This document shows positions 36,529 to 48,417 of a stretch of DNA of 64,000 nucleotides, in pieces. Source of the stretch: JBBROS01 sp965260935 (GTDB lineage Bacteria > Pseudomonadota > Alphaproteobacteria > Acetobacterales > Acetobacteraceae); assembly GCA_965260935.1 (NCBI GenBank), contig OZ253374.1:4092001-4156000 (forward strand), read 5' to 3'. A model generated the notes under the pieces. The model was not told the origin of the DNA, did no database searches, and saw only the letters and a list, made by a program, of their open reading frames with translations. Every line of letters begins with the position of its first letter. Within the stretch, counting starts at the first letter, position 1. The translations under genes were made by a program, and so were the position numbers.

Positions 36529-37277
36529 CGCTGTTCGATCTTTCAGGGCGCGTAGCACTTGTGTCCGGCGGCAATGGCGGCATCGGGCTCGGGATGGCGC
36601 AAGGATTGGCGCAGGCCGGAGCACGAGTGCTGGTCGTCGGCCGCAATGAAGCCAAGAACGCCGCCGCCGTCGCCATGCTCGGCCAGGATCACGCAGCCTA
36701 CGCAGCCGACGTGACGCGCGAGAACGATTGCGCCGCCGCCGTCGCGGAGGCGGAGCGGCTGTGGGGGCGGCTCGACATCCTGGTGAACAACGCCGGGACG
36801 AACATCCGCAAGCGTCCGGAACGGACCGGGATGGATGACTGGCACACCGTGCTCAACGCCAACCTGACCAGCATGCACCTTATGTCCCGGGCCGCTTTCC
36901 CGCTGTTGCGGCGGCAGGGAGGCAAGGTCATCAACATTGGCTCCATGATGTCGATCTTCGGAGCCGCGTTCGCACCGGCTTACGCCGCGAGCAAGGGCGG
37001 CGTGGTCCAGTATACCAAGGCGGTTGCGACGGCCTGGGCTGGGGACGGCATCCAGGTGAATGCGATCCTGCCGGGTTGGATCGACACGAGCTTGACCGAA
37101 GCAGCCCGACGCGAGGTGGACGGGCTGCACGAGCGCGTTTTGTCCCGCACGCCTGCGGGCCGTTGGGGCGTTCCTACGGATTTGGCCGGGGTTGCGGTTT
37201 TCCTTGCCTCTCCGGCCTCTGACTTCGTCACCGGCGCCGCGATCCCGGTGGACGGCGGCTACTCGGTGCAGGGATAA
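36525..37277 (+). CDS. short-chain dehydrogenase/reductase (FabG/2-deoxy-D-gluconate 3-dehydrogenase type)
   Basis: 250 residues, classical SDR. Cofactor motif GGNGGIGLG (15-23), NNAG (86-89 region), catalytic Ser-Tyr-Lys with IGSMMS and YAASK, and the C-terminal PVDGGY. The start GTG overlaps the carA stop by 4 nt (GTGA), so it is translated with carA. Close patterns occur in gluconate 5-dehydrogenase/2-deoxygluconate 3-dehydrogenases. There is no obvious link to carbamoyl phosphate; it separates carA from the toxin-antitoxin pair and carB. Confidence 0.88.
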   Translation: MTLFDLSGRVALVSGGNGGIGLGMAQGLAQAGARVLVVGRNEAKNAAAVAMLGQDHAAYAADVTRENDCAAAVAEAERLWGRLDILVNNAGTNIRKRPERTGMDDWHTVLNANLTSMHLMSRAAFPLLRRQGGKVINIGSMMSIFGAAFAPAYAASKGGVVQYTKAVATAWAGDGIQVNAILPGWIDTSLTEAARREVDGLHERVLSRTPAGRWGVPTDLAGVAVFLASPASDFVTGAAIPVDGGYSVQG

Positions 37278-37330
37278 AGGGTGGACAGGCAACGCCTGGT
37301 CGCGTCGCCCGGAATTTGTGGAGGTAGGCC

Positions 37331-37588
37331 ATGACCGACATCGTTCTGCACGATATTTCCGACGAAACGCATGAGGCTCTCTGCCAACGCGCCAAACGGC
37401 ATGGGCGTACGGCGGAAGAAGAAGCGCGTGTTTTGATCGACGACGCGCTGATGAACGAGAAGATACTGCGGATCGCGGACGAAAAGGGGCTGGGCGCGGC
37501 GCTGCAAGCAATCGGCGAAGCGGTCGGCGGGGTCGAGCTTGACATTACGCGGGACAAGAGCGCGCCGCGGTTCGCGAGATTCGATTGA
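37331..37588 (+). CDS. FitA/VapB-type ribbon-helix-helix antitoxin
   Basis: 85 residues. N-terminal ribbon-helix-helix (MTDIVLHDISDETHEAL, then RAKRHGRTAEEEARVLI) of the FitA/plasmid-stabilisation type binds operator DNA, and a flexible acidic C-terminus ending APRFARFD would wrap the toxin. Its GAGGT ribosome site lies just before the ATG. The stop overlaps the toxin start by 4 nt. Antitoxins of this type repress their own operon as a complex with the toxin. Confidence 0.85.
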   Translation: MTDIVLHDISDETHEALCQRAKRHGRTAEEEARVLIDDALMNEKILRIADEKGLGAALQAIGEAVGGVELDITRDKSAPRFARFD

Positions 37589-38010
37589 TCATAGCAGACA
37601 CCAATGTCGTATCGGAGCCGCTTAAGCCGAGGCCGGACAGCAACGTGCTGCGTTGGCTGCGGCTTCAATCAGCCAGCTCGCTAGCATTGGCCGCCCCAAG
37701 CGTCGCCGAGGCCATGCTCGGAATAGAAATCCTGCCCGTGGGGCGACGGAGAACGGTGCTCTCCACTCAATTCTCGGCCCTGGTCGAAAAGCGGTTCAAT
37801 GGCCGCGTCCTCCCTTTTGACAAACGGGCCGCGCGGACGTTTGCGGAACTCGTTGCCGCGGCTCGAAATGCCGGGATTACGATTGGGACGGTCGACGGCC
37901 AGATCGCCGCCATCGCCCTGGTTCATGATGCGACCGTCGCCACCCGCGACACCGCCCCTTTCGCGGCAGCCGGCGTTCCCGTGGTCAATCCCTGGCAGCT
38001 TTCTGCCTGA
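37585..38010 (+). CDS. FitB/VapC-type PIN-domain ribonuclease toxin
   Basis: 141 residues. PIN-domain acidic metal site is complete: D5 (IADTNVVSE), E42 (SVAEAMLG), D104 (TVDGQIAAIA) and D122 (TRDTAPF). Such toxins cut tRNA or rRNA when freed from the antitoxin. TTG start at 37585 overlaps the antitoxin stop (TTGA). It ends 15 nt before carB, so the pair sits inside the carA-carB region; readthrough from the car promoter would transcribe it. Confidence 0.88.
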   Translation: MIIADTNVVSEPLKPRPDSNVLRWLRLQSASSLALAAPSVAEAMLGIEILPVGRRRTVLSTQFSALVEKRFNGRVLPFDKRAARTFAELVAAARNAGITIGTVDGQIAAIALVHDATVATRDTAPFAAAGVPVVNPWQLSA

Positions 38011-38025
38011 ACCAAGCGAGCACCC

Positions 38026-41271
<3,246 letters not shown>

Positions 41272-41340
41272 ACTCGGCGGCATTCCGGTCTTGGCCGGAG
41301 TGCCGCCCGCGCGTATTCGCACATGCACAAGGGGCACGCC

Positions 41341-41814
41341 TTGCAGAAGTTTCCCATGACCGCACCCGGCTTGCAGCGGCTTGAAGAAGAACTGCGCCAC
41401 CTGAAGTCGGTGGAGCGCCCGGCCATCATCCGCGCCATCGCCGAGGCCCGCAGCCATGGCGACCTGAGCGAGAATGCTGAATACCACGCGGCGCGGGAGC
41501 GGCAATCCTTCATCGAGGGCCGGGTGATCGAGTTGGAGGAGATCGTTTCCGGCGCGGAAGTGATCGACCCGGCCTCGCTGTCGGGCAGCCATGTCAAGTT
41601 CGGGGCGCATGTCCGCCTGGTGGACGAGGAGACGGACAAGGAGGCGAGCTACCAGATCGTCGGCGTGCACGAGGCGGACATCAAGCAGTCGCTGCTCAGC
41701 GTGTCCTCGCCGCTGGCCAAGGCGCTGATCGGCAAGGCGGTCGGGGACACGGTTTCGGTGCCGGCGCCGGGAGGGGACCGGTCGTACGAGATCCTTGAGG
41801 TCAAGTACGGATAG
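41341..41814 (+). CDS. greA: transcription elongation factor GreA
   Basis: 157 residues from TTG 41341. N-terminal coiled coil with the acidic tip EARSHGDLSENAEYHAARE (the DxxxNE catalytic loop), then the FKBP-like domain. It rescues stalled RNA polymerase by inducing transcript cleavage. TTG is chosen over ATG 41323 because AAGGGG lies six bases before it and the sequence then begins MQKFPMT, as in alphaproteobacterial GreA. Placement after carB is common in the class. Confidence 0.93.
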   Translation: MQKFPMTAPGLQRLEEELRHLKSVERPAIIRAIAEARSHGDLSENAEYHAARERQSFIEGRVIELEEIVSGAEVIDPASLSGSHVKFGAHVRLVDEETDKEASYQIVGVHEADIKQSLLSVSSPLAKALIGKAVGDTVSVPAPGGDRSYEILEVKYG

Positions 41815-43075
41815 CCTCGCGTTGCCGGCGGTGGCCTCCTTGCGGGATATTGCGCTAGTCGGGGGGCCTGACGCGCAGTTGTTCGGTTTCGCCGACGTGG
41901 AGGCGGCTGCGAGGCGGATCACCGGGCGCGTGCTCCGGACGCCGTCGCTCGCGTCGGATGCCATAAGCCGGGCGACGGGCGCGCACGTCACCCTCAAGCT
42001 GGAGAACTTGCAGGCGATCGGCTCCTTCAAGGAGCGCGGGGCGGCCAACCGGCTGGCGCTGCTGTCGGAGGCGGAACGGCGGGCCGGGGTGGTGGCGATG
42101 TCGGCGGGCAACCACGCCCAGGCCGTCGCCCGCCATGCCGCCTTGCTGGGCATCGGCAGCACCATCGTCATGCCGCGCTTCACGCCGTCGACCAAGGTGA
42201 CGCGCACGCGGGCTTGGGGCGGGAAGGTCGTGCTGCACGGCGACAGCCTGGCCGAGGCGGCGGCCCACGCGCGCACGCTCGCCGCCGAGCATGGGCTCGT
42301 GTTCGTGCATCCCTACGACGACTTCGCCGTGATGGCCGGGCAGGGCACGCTGGCGATCGAGTTGCTGGCCGATGCGCCCGACCTCGACGCGCTGCTGGTG
42401 CCGGTCGGCGGCGGGGGCATGATCGCCGGATGCGCCGTGGCAGCCGCGGCGCTCCGTCCCGGGATCGAGATCATCGGCGTGGAGGTGGCAGCCTACGCCT
42501 CGCTGCAGCAGACGCTTGCCGGAACGCCGGTCGAGACCGGCGGGCCGACGATCGCGGAGGGGATCGCGGTCCACCACATCGGCGCGCACTGCTTGCCGGT
42601 GATCCGCCAGCACGTGCAGGAGGTGCTGGTCGTGCCAGAGCGCGTCGTGGAAGACGCGATCGCCCTTCTGGCCGAGGGCGCGAAGCAGGTTGCGGAGGGG
42701 GCGGGCGCGATGGGCGTCGCGGCCTTGCTGGCCCACCCCGGGCGGTTCGCGGGCAAGCGGGTGGGGATGCCGGTTTGCGGCGGCAACATCGATGGGCGGA
42801 TACTGGCCAACGTCCTGCTCCGCGGGTTGCTGCGCGACGGGCGGCTGCTCCGCCTTGTCATGGACATCCCGGACCGGCCGGGCGTGCTGGCCGACATCGC
42901 CGGGCGGATCGGCGCTTCGGGCGGCAACATCATCGAGGTCGTGCATCAGCGGCTGTTCGATGCGCCGAGCGTGCAGGCCGCCGAACTCGAACTGATGATC
43001 GAGGCGCGCGACCCGGCCCATGCGGAGACCATCACGGCGGCGCTTGAACAAACCTACGTGGTCAGGCGGGTTTAG
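41795..43075 (+). CDS. threonine ammonia-lyase (threonine dehydratase) with C-terminal ACT domain
   Basis: 426 residues if the TTG at 41795 inside greA is used; TTG codons at 41822 and 41840 would avoid the overlap and are equally plausible. PLP enzyme of fold type II: lysine in SFKERGAANR, the phosphate-binding glycine loop VGGGGMIAG, and SAGNHAQ. The last 70 residues (LVMDIPDRPGVLADIAGRIG, in part) are an ACT-like regulatory domain. Converts threonine to 2-oxobutanoate; this single-ACT form resembles the catabolic or short biosynthetic type, so I give no ilvA/tdcB symbol. Confidence 0.88.
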   Translation: MRSSTDSLALPAVASLRDIALVGGPDAQLFGFADVEAAARRITGRVLRTPSLASDAISRATGAHVTLKLENLQAIGSFKERGAANRLALLSEAERRAGVVAMSAGNHAQAVARHAALLGIGSTIVMPRFTPSTKVTRTRAWGGKVVLHGDSLAEAAAHARTLAAEHGLVFVHPYDDFAVMAGQGTLAIELLADAPDLDALLVPVGGGGMIAGCAVAAAALRPGIEIIGVEVAAYASLQQTLAGTPVETGGPTIAEGIAVHHIGAHCLPVIRQHVQEVLVVPERVVEDAIALLAEGAKQVAEGAGAMGVAALLAHPGRFAGKRVGMPVCGGNIDGRILANVLLRGLLRDGRLLRLVMDIPDRPGVLADIAGRIGASGGNIIEVVHQRLFDAPSVQAAELELMIEARDPAHAETITAALEQTYVVRRV

Positions 43076-43112
43076 CTTGCATCCGGGCGGGGGAGTGCGC
43101 TCCGCTGGGTGA

Positions 43113-43796
43113 ATGAGGCGACGCTCCTTCCTGGCTTCCGCTGCCGCCCTGGCCTTGCCGGTCCAGGCGAGGGAGCCGGTCGATCTCCTGCTCGTGCTGG
43201 CGATCGATGTCAGCCGGTCGATCGTGGAGAGCGACGCGATCCTGCAACGCGACGGCTACCGCGCCGCGATCACCGACCCGGCGGTGCTGGGCGCGATCAG
43301 CGGCGGGCCGCTCGGGGCCATCGCGGTCGCCTATGTCGAATGGGCGGGATATAACCAGCAGCAGATCCTGCTGCCCTGGACGCGGATCGCGACGGCAAAG
43401 GACGCCTCGGACTGGTCGCGCGCGCTGGCGGCGAAGGATTGGAACAGCATCTCCTGGACGAGCCTGTCGGGCGCGCTGCGGTTCAGCGGACGCGTGCTGG
43501 CGGACGCGCCGTTCGAGGGGACGCGCCGGGTGATCGACGTTTCGGGCGACGGGGTGAACAACAACGGGCCGGACGCGGAGCCGGAGCGGGACCGGCTGGT
43601 GGCGGCGGGCGTGGTGATCAACGGCTTGCCGATCGTCAACGACCGGCCGCGATACGGCATGTCCTCCGGTTCCGAGCTGGTGCCCTATTACACGAACTCG
43701 GTCGTGGGCGGGCCGGGGCATTTCGTGATCGTGGCGGAGAATTTCGATGCGTTCGGCCAGGCGGTGCGGCGCAAGCTGATCCAGGAGATCGCTTAG
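43113..43796 (+). CDS. DUF1194 (von Willebrand A-like) exported protein
   Basis: 227 residues. N-terminal signal (MRRRSFLASAAALALPVQA, with Arg residues before the hydrophobic core, Tat-like). The mature part starts with VDLLLVLAIDVSRS, a MIDAS-type metal motif (D32-x-S34-x-S36), and has a later VSGDGVNNNG segment; this combination is the DUF1194 family. Function unknown; likely a periplasmic metal-dependent binding protein. It precedes the GNAT gene by one base. Confidence 0.82.
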   Translation: MRRRSFLASAAALALPVQAREPVDLLLVLAIDVSRSIVESDAILQRDGYRAAITDPAVLGAISGGPLGAIAVAYVEWAGYNQQQILLPWTRIATAKDASDWSRALAAKDWNSISWTSLSGALRFSGRVLADAPFEGTRRVIDVSGDGVNNNGPDAEPERDRLVAAGVVINGLPIVNDRPRYGMSSGSELVPYYTNSVVGGPGHFVIVAENFDAFGQAVRRKLIQEIA

Positions 43797-43797
43797 C

Positions 43798-44337
43798 TTG
43801 ACGCGGCGTCAACCGGTGGTGACCATCCGGGCGGTCAGCCTAACGGATGCGGAGGCGGTCGCCGAACTGATCAATCTGCCGGGCTATCGTTGGGGGACGA
43901 TGCGCCTGCCCTATCAAACGCCCGAGCAGGTCAGGCAGCGGATCGGGCACGCCGGGGCAGACTCGCTGGGCCTGGTCGCTTTGGCCGATGGGAAGATCGT
44001 CGGCAACGCCGGATTGGAACGGATGATCGGGCGGAGGGCGCATGTCGGGCGGATCGGGATGGGGGTCAGCGACGCCTGGACCGGCCGCGGCATCGGCCGC
44101 CACTTGCTGCAAGCCCTGGTGGACACGGCCGAGAGGTGGATGGACCTTCGCCGCCTGGAGCTGACCGTTTGGACCGACAATGCCCCGGCGCTCGCGCTCT
44201 ACCGCCGGTTCGGCTTCGTTATCGAGGGCACGCACCAGGGCTACGCGTTCCGGGATGGCCGCTACGTCGACGCCCATACGATGGCCAGGGTGCGGCTGCA
44301 TCCGGACGGCGCCGGGCCGTTGCCAGGGCAGGACTGA
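43798..44337 (+). CDS. GNAT-family N-acetyltransferase (RimJ/RimL-like)
   Basis: 179 residues, start TTG at 43798, one base after the DUF1194 stop. Acetyl-CoA loop is in GVSDAWTGRGIGRHLLQAL (the R-G-x-G-x-H form of the motif); ELTVWTDNAPALALYRRFGFVIEG is the C-terminal motif B. Closest in pattern to L-amino acid N-acetyltransferases and RimL-like enzymes. Acceptor unknown. Confidence 0.82.
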   Translation: MTRRQPVVTIRAVSLTDAEAVAELINLPGYRWGTMRLPYQTPEQVRQRIGHAGADSLGLVALADGKIVGNAGLERMIGRRAHVGRIGMGVSDAWTGRGIGRHLLQALVDTAERWMDLRRLELTVWTDNAPALALYRRFGFVIEGTHQGYAFRDGRYVDAHTMARVRLHPDGAGPLPGQD

Positions 44338-44341
44338 CGAT

Positions 44342-44450
44342 CTAGTGCTTCGACACATTCAGGAGATACAGCATGAGTCGAAGCACTAGCCTTATTTGGT
44401 GGGCTGATTCAGCTGGCACGCTGAAGCGCCGGTTAGCATCAGACCACTAG
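44342..44450. repeat. 13-bp palindrome and adjoining hairpin: possible miniature or remnant mobile element
   Basis: CTAGTGCTTCGAC (44342-44354) and its exact reverse complement (44377-44389) flank a 22-nt spacer, giving a perfect 13-bp inverted repeat. Just beyond, TTCAGC (44408-44413) pairs with GCTGAA (44420-44425), and a second CACTAG occurs at 44445-44450, matching the CACTAG end of the palindrome. The 237-nt GNAT-MFS gap holding it has no gene, and its base composition is less GC-rich. The shape suggests an insertion-sequence end or miniature element; no transposase fragment is recognisable. Confidence 0.45.
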
Positions 44451-44574
44451 GTTTCAAGGCGCTCGGCATAGGGGACTGCGCGGTTCCCTGAGCTTTTCCG
44501 CTATACGGACCAGGCCTATCTCGAACACTCAACGATCGCAGCCGGCTGGCCGGGCCATCGTCCATCCGGACGGA

Positions 44575-45906
44575 TTGCCGACGCCGCAACGCTACTGGTC
44601 CATGCTGGCCATCGGGATCGGCATCGCCATGTCGGTGCTGGACTCCGCCGTGGCCAACATCGCCCTGCCGACCATCGCCCGCGAGCTAAACGCGACGCCG
44701 GCCGAGGCGGTCTGGATCGTCAATGCCTACCAGTTGGCGATCGTCGTCAGCCTGCTGCCGCTGGCCTCATTGGGCGAGCGGGTCGGCTACCGGCGGGTTT
44801 ACCAGGCCGGGCTGACCGTGTTCACCGTGGGGTCGCTTGCCTGCGCCTTGTCGCACAGCCTTCCGGCGCTGATCGCCTCGCGGGTGCTGCAAGGCTTCGG
44901 CGCGGCGGGGGTGATGAGCGTGAACGGGGCGTTGGTGCGGTTCACCTACCCCCATGCCTCGCTCGGACGCGGCGTGGGGCTGAATGCGTTGGTCGTGTCC
45001 GCCGCGGCGGCGCTCGGTCCCAGCGTCGCGTCGGCCATTCTGTCGGTGGCCACTTGGGAATGGCTGTTCGCGGTCAACGTGCCGGTCGGCGTGTTCAACG
45101 TGCTGCTGGCGATGCGGGCGCTGCCGCACTCCGACCGCTCGGGGCGGCGGTTCGATTGGAGCAGCGCCGTCTTGAACGCGCTGATGTTCGGCCTGTTCTT
45201 CATCGGCACGGACGCGTTCAGCCATGGGGAAGGCCAAGGCGTCGTCGCGTCGCTTGAGATCGCGGCGGCGGTCCTGGCGGGCGTGGCGCTGCTGCGGCGG
45301 GAGAAACGGTCGGCGCTGCCGCTGATCCCGGTTGACCTGCTGCGAATCCGGGTTTTCGCCTTGTCCGTTGTCGCATCGGTCGGGGCGTTCTCCGCCTACA
45401 TCCTCGCGTTCATAGCCCTGCCTTTCTATTTCGAGACCGTGCTGCACCGGAGCCAGGTGGAGACAGGCCTGCTGATGACGCCCTGGCCGGTTGCCGTCGG
45501 CTTGGTGGCGCCATTGGCCGGTCGGCTGTCCGACCGGGTTTCGCCGGCCATACTCGGCGCCATCGGCATGGCGCTGCTGGCGGCCGGGCTGCTGCTGTTG
45601 GCCCTCCTGCCGGCCGACGCCTCCACCGTGGACATCAGCTGGCGCATCGGCCTATGCGGCCTCGGCTTCGGCTTTTTTCAGGCGCCGAACAACCGCGTGA
45701 TGCTGACCACGGCGCCTCGGAAGCGGTCCGGCGCTGCGGGCGGGATGCTCGCGACCGCGCGGCTGACCGGGCTGACCGCTGGGGCCACCGTTGCGGCGCT
45801 GGTGTTCCGCCTCGCGCCGCACGGGCCGGAGACTGCCGATTTGCTGATCGGCTCCGCCCTGGCTGGCGTCGCCGCCATCGCCAGCTTGCTTCGACTGGCC
45901 AGGTGA
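44575..45906 (+). CDS. DHA2-type MFS multidrug exporter
   Basis: 443 residues with about 12-14 membrane helices. MFS motifs: LDSAVANIALPTIA in helix 1 (antiporter motif D1 type), GERVGYRRVYQ (motif A), and the R-x-LQGFGAAGV motif B. Such proton antiporters expel drugs or metabolites. The only usable start is TTG 44575; the in-frame sequence just upstream is open but has no ATG/GTG back to the repeat-like palindrome, so the original start may have been lost or may be CTG. Converges with the DUF1264 gene. Confidence 0.87.
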   Translation: MPTPQRYWSMLAIGIGIAMSVLDSAVANIALPTIARELNATPAEAVWIVNAYQLAIVVSLLPLASLGERVGYRRVYQAGLTVFTVGSLACALSHSLPALIASRVLQGFGAAGVMSVNGALVRFTYPHASLGRGVGLNALVVSAAAALGPSVASAILSVATWEWLFAVNVPVGVFNVLLAMRALPHSDRSGRRFDWSSAVLNALMFGLFFIGTDAFSHGEGQGVVASLEIAAAVLAGVALLRREKRSALPLIPVDLLRIRVFALSVVASVGAFSAYILAFIALPFYFETVLHRSQVETGLLMTPWPVAVGLVAPLAGRLSDRVSPAILGAIGMALLAAGLLLLALLPADASTVDISWRIGLCGLGFGFFQAPNNRVMLTTAPRKRSGAAGGMLATARLTGLTAGATVAALVFRLAPHGPETADLLIGSALAGVAAIASLLRLAR

Positions 45907-45925
45907 ACGCCGGGCCGCGCCTGCT

Positions 45926-46708
45926 TCAACGCTTGAGGTCCATCTCCTCCAGCCGGGTCTGCACCGTTCGTCCGCTCTCCCACGAGTTTGCGCCCGGCGC
46001 CACCGTCGGCATCGGGATTTCGGACCGCTTGCGGCGACGGCGCTCGGTCGAGAGGCCATAGCGGCGGTCCCGGTCCTGGTTCATCGCCGCGTCGATCTGC
46101 CCGTCCTCGGTGAAGCCCATCATCAGTTGCGGGATGCCGTAGGGGAAGTCGTGCTTGTCCACTTGCCAGGTGTGGAACGTCTTGCCGTAGGTGCTGACCA
46201 GGTCTTTGAAGTAGGTCCGCTCCGCAAGCTCCGGGATGCCGGGCGCAACCAGCTCGCCGGACTTCACCTCGTAATGGTGGCTGTGCCAAAGCCGCTTCTC
46301 GTCTTCCGGCAACCTGCGGAAGCGGTCCTCGCTGATGATGTACTCGATGCCGATCAGCCGGGCGTCGGGCCGGTTGGAGTCGAAGATGACACATTGGTGC
46401 AGGTCGGGCTGGAGATGGACGCAGAAGTGGCAGGCCTCGACCTGCCGGCCCATGTCGTCGGCGTAGAAGTGGAAGCCGTTGAGGAACGTGCTCATCGCTT
46501 CCAGCGGGTATTTGCGCTGCATCGTCCCGGCCGCGACGTTGAGCGCCCGGTGCTTTAACGAGTGCCCCTTGCCGAGGCTCGCAACGGTTGCCGCCTTCCG
46601 GCCCAGCAGCAGGCCGAACGCCGCGGCCATTCCGGCGGCGACGCCCGTGCCGATGGCGCGGCCCCGGCTGGCGCAGTGCGGGCAAGAGGGATCGTGCGGA
46701 TGGGCCAT
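45926..46708 (-). CDS. OBAP/DUF1264-family protein with N-terminal membrane anchor
   Basis: 260 residues from ATG 46708, which has an AAAGGAGA ribosome site. Residues about 17-36 are hydrophobic; before them lies CPHC (C9, C12). The body carries the DUF1264 (oil-body-associated protein-like) patterns FLNGFHFYADDMGRQVEA, QCVIFDSNRPDARLIGIEY, LWHSHHYEVKSG and PQLMMGF (the first two in part). The family is known from plants, fungi and bacteria with no established reaction; the HSHHYE cluster suggests metal binding. The membrane-anchored N-terminus with a CxxC is unusual in my recollection. Confidence 0.8.
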   Translation of the reverse strand: MAHPHDPSCPHCASRGRAIGTGVAAGMAAAFGLLLGRKAATVASLGKGHSLKHRALNVAAGTMQRKYPLEAMSTFLNGFHFYADDMGRQVEACHFCVHLQPDLHQCVIFDSNRPDARLIGIEYIISEDRFRRLPEDEKRLWHSHHYEVKSGELVAPGIPELAERTYFKDLVSTYGKTFHTWQVDKHDFPYGIPQLMMGFTEDGQIDAAMNQDRDRRYGLSTERRRRKRSEIPMPTVAPGANSWESGRTVQTRLEEMDLKR

Positions 46709-46774
46709 GCGGTGTCTCCTTTGCCTACGCAACGCGCCAGCGACGAGGACGGCGCTCGCAATTGCCCGTGTGCT

Positions 46775-47677
46775 TTACCTCAGCACCAGCGTCCCCACCC
46801 CGCCCTCGCGGAACATCTCCAGCAGCACGGCATGAGGCATCCGCCCGTCCAGGATCACCGCGCCGCGCACGCCCTGACGCACCGCCTCGACGCAGGTTTG
46901 CACTTTCGGGATCATGCCGCCCGAAATCATGCCGGACGCGATCCCTTGCTCCACGTCGGCGATGGTCATCTCGGGGATCAGGCGGCGGTCGTTGTCCAGC
47001 ACGCCGGGCACGTCGGTCAGCATGAGCAGGCGCCTCGCGCCCAGCGCCCCGGCCACTGCGCCGGCCACGGTGTCGGCGTTGATGTTGTAGGTCTGCCCGC
47101 CCTCGTCCACGCCCACCGGCGCGATCACCGGAATCAGCCCCGCGCCCGTCAGCGCATGGATCACCCGCACGTCCACATGCTCCGGCTCGCCGACGAAGCC
47201 GAGGTCGAGCGCGCGCTCGATGTGGCTGTCCGGGTCCTGCACCGTGCGTTGCAGCTTGCGGGCGCGGATCAGGCCGCCGTCCTTGCCGCAGATGCCGACG
47301 GCCAGCGCCCCGGCGCGGTTGATCAGCCCGGCGACGTGCTTGTTCACCGTGCCGGCCAGGACCATCTCGACCACCTCGACCATGGCCGCGTCGGTCACGC
47401 GCAGGCCGTCGACGAAGCTCGATTGGATGGCGAGGCGCTGCATCATGGCGTTGATCTGCGGCCCGCCGCCGTGGACCACCACCGGGTTGACGCCGACCTG
47501 CTTCAACAGCGCGATGTCGCGGCCGAACTGGTCGGCCAGGTGCTCGTCGCCCATCGCGTGGCCGCCGTACTTGACCACGATTGTCACCCCGGCGTAGCGG
47601 CGCAGGAACGGGAGCGCCTGGACCAGGATGTCGGCCTGCTCTTCCGCGCGGGACTGGTGGTCGGGGTCTAGGGTCAT
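46775..47677 (-). CDS. argB: acetylglutamate kinase
   Basis: 300 residues, amino acid kinase fold. VVKYGGHAM (phosphate-binding Lys and Gly), VHGGGPQIN and the C-terminal GGMIPKVQTC block are diagnostic. It phosphorylates N-acetylglutamate in arginine synthesis. It is the last gene of the rpmH-rnpA-yidD-yidC-engB-argB series; the N-terminal 25 residues are an extra helix seen in the arginine-inhibited hexameric forms. Confidence 0.96.
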   Translation of the reverse strand: MTLDPDHQSRAEEQADILVQALPFLRRYAGVTIVVKYGGHAMGDEHLADQFGRDIALLKQVGVNPVVVHGGGPQINAMMQRLAIQSSFVDGLRVTDAAMVEVVEMVLAGTVNKHVAGLINRAGALAVGICGKDGGLIRARKLQRTVQDPDSHIERALDLGFVGEPEHVDVRVIHALTGAGLIPVIAPVGVDEGGQTYNINADTVAGAVAGALGARRLLMLTDVPGVLDNDRRLIPEMTIADVEQGIASGMISGGMIPKVQTCVEAVRQGVRGAVILDGRMPHAVLLEMFREGGVGTLVLR

Positions 47678-47729
47678 GCGCTCGCTTTCCGCGGTGATGC
47701 GGCTGGGTAACGGGCGCGGCGGCGGACGG

Positions 47730-48392
47730 TCAAGCGGCGAGCGTCGCCAAGGCTGCCCGAAGCGCCTCCACCCCGGCCCCGGTTTCGGCGCTGCTGGTGA
47801 TGACGTGCGGGAAGGCGGCGGGGTGCTTGGTGGCGGCGGCCTCGGCCTCGGCCTGCTTGCGGGCCAGCGCGCCGGGCTTGACCGCGTCGGTTTTGGTGAG
47901 CACCAGCTGGTAGGTCACGGCCGCGTCGTCCAGCAGATCCATGGCGGCCATATCCGAGGCCTTCAACTCGATGCGGCTGTCGAGCAATAGCACCACCCGG
48001 CGCAAGGTGGGGCGTCCGCGGAGATAGCTGAACATCAGCCCCTGCCAGTCCTCCTTCACGTCCTTCGCCGCCTGTGCGTAGCCGTAGCCCGGCATGTCCA
48101 CGAGGCAGAGGCGCCCGCCGAGGTCGAAGAAGTTGAGCTGCCGCGTCCGGCCCGGCGTATTCGACGCGCGCGCCAAGGCCTTATGGCCCGTCAGCGCGTT
48201 GATCAGGCTGCTCTTGCCGACGTTGGAGCGCCCGGCGAACGCTGTCTCCGGCAAGCCGGGGGGCGGAAGCTGGTCAAGCCGTTGGGCCGCGTGGAAGAAG
48301 CGGCATTCGGCCGCGAACAGCAGCCGCCCCGCCTCGGCCTCCGCGGCCTGGTCCGGCATGGTGTGAACGGTCATATTGGCCGCGGCCTGCAT
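47730..48392 (-). CDS. engB: ribosome biogenesis GTPase EngB (YihA/YsxC)
   Basis: 220 residues. G1 GRSNVGKSSL, G3 DMPGYG and G4 TKTD are in place, with the TPGRTRQLNFF switch segment typical of EngB. The GTPase assists assembly of the 50S subunit. It starts 25 nt after yidC and ends 52 nt before argB. Confidence 0.96.
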   Translation of the reverse strand: MQAAANMTVHTMPDQAAEAEAGRLLFAAECRFFHAAQRLDQLPPPGLPETAFAGRSNVGKSSLINALTGHKALARASNTPGRTRQLNFFDLGGRLCLVDMPGYGYAQAAKDVKEDWQGLMFSYLRGRPTLRRVVLLLDSRIELKASDMAAMDLLDDAAVTYQLVLTKTDAVKPGALARKQAEAEAAATKHPAAFPHVITSSAETGAGVEALRAALATLAA

Positions 48393-48417
48393 GGGTTGGT
48401 GGGTGTCGCCGGGCGTG

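Noticed and set aside
44392..44589. 65-codon minus-strand frame as a transposase fragment
   Set aside because: No match to any transposase motif that I recognise; it overlaps hairpins and the MFS start region.
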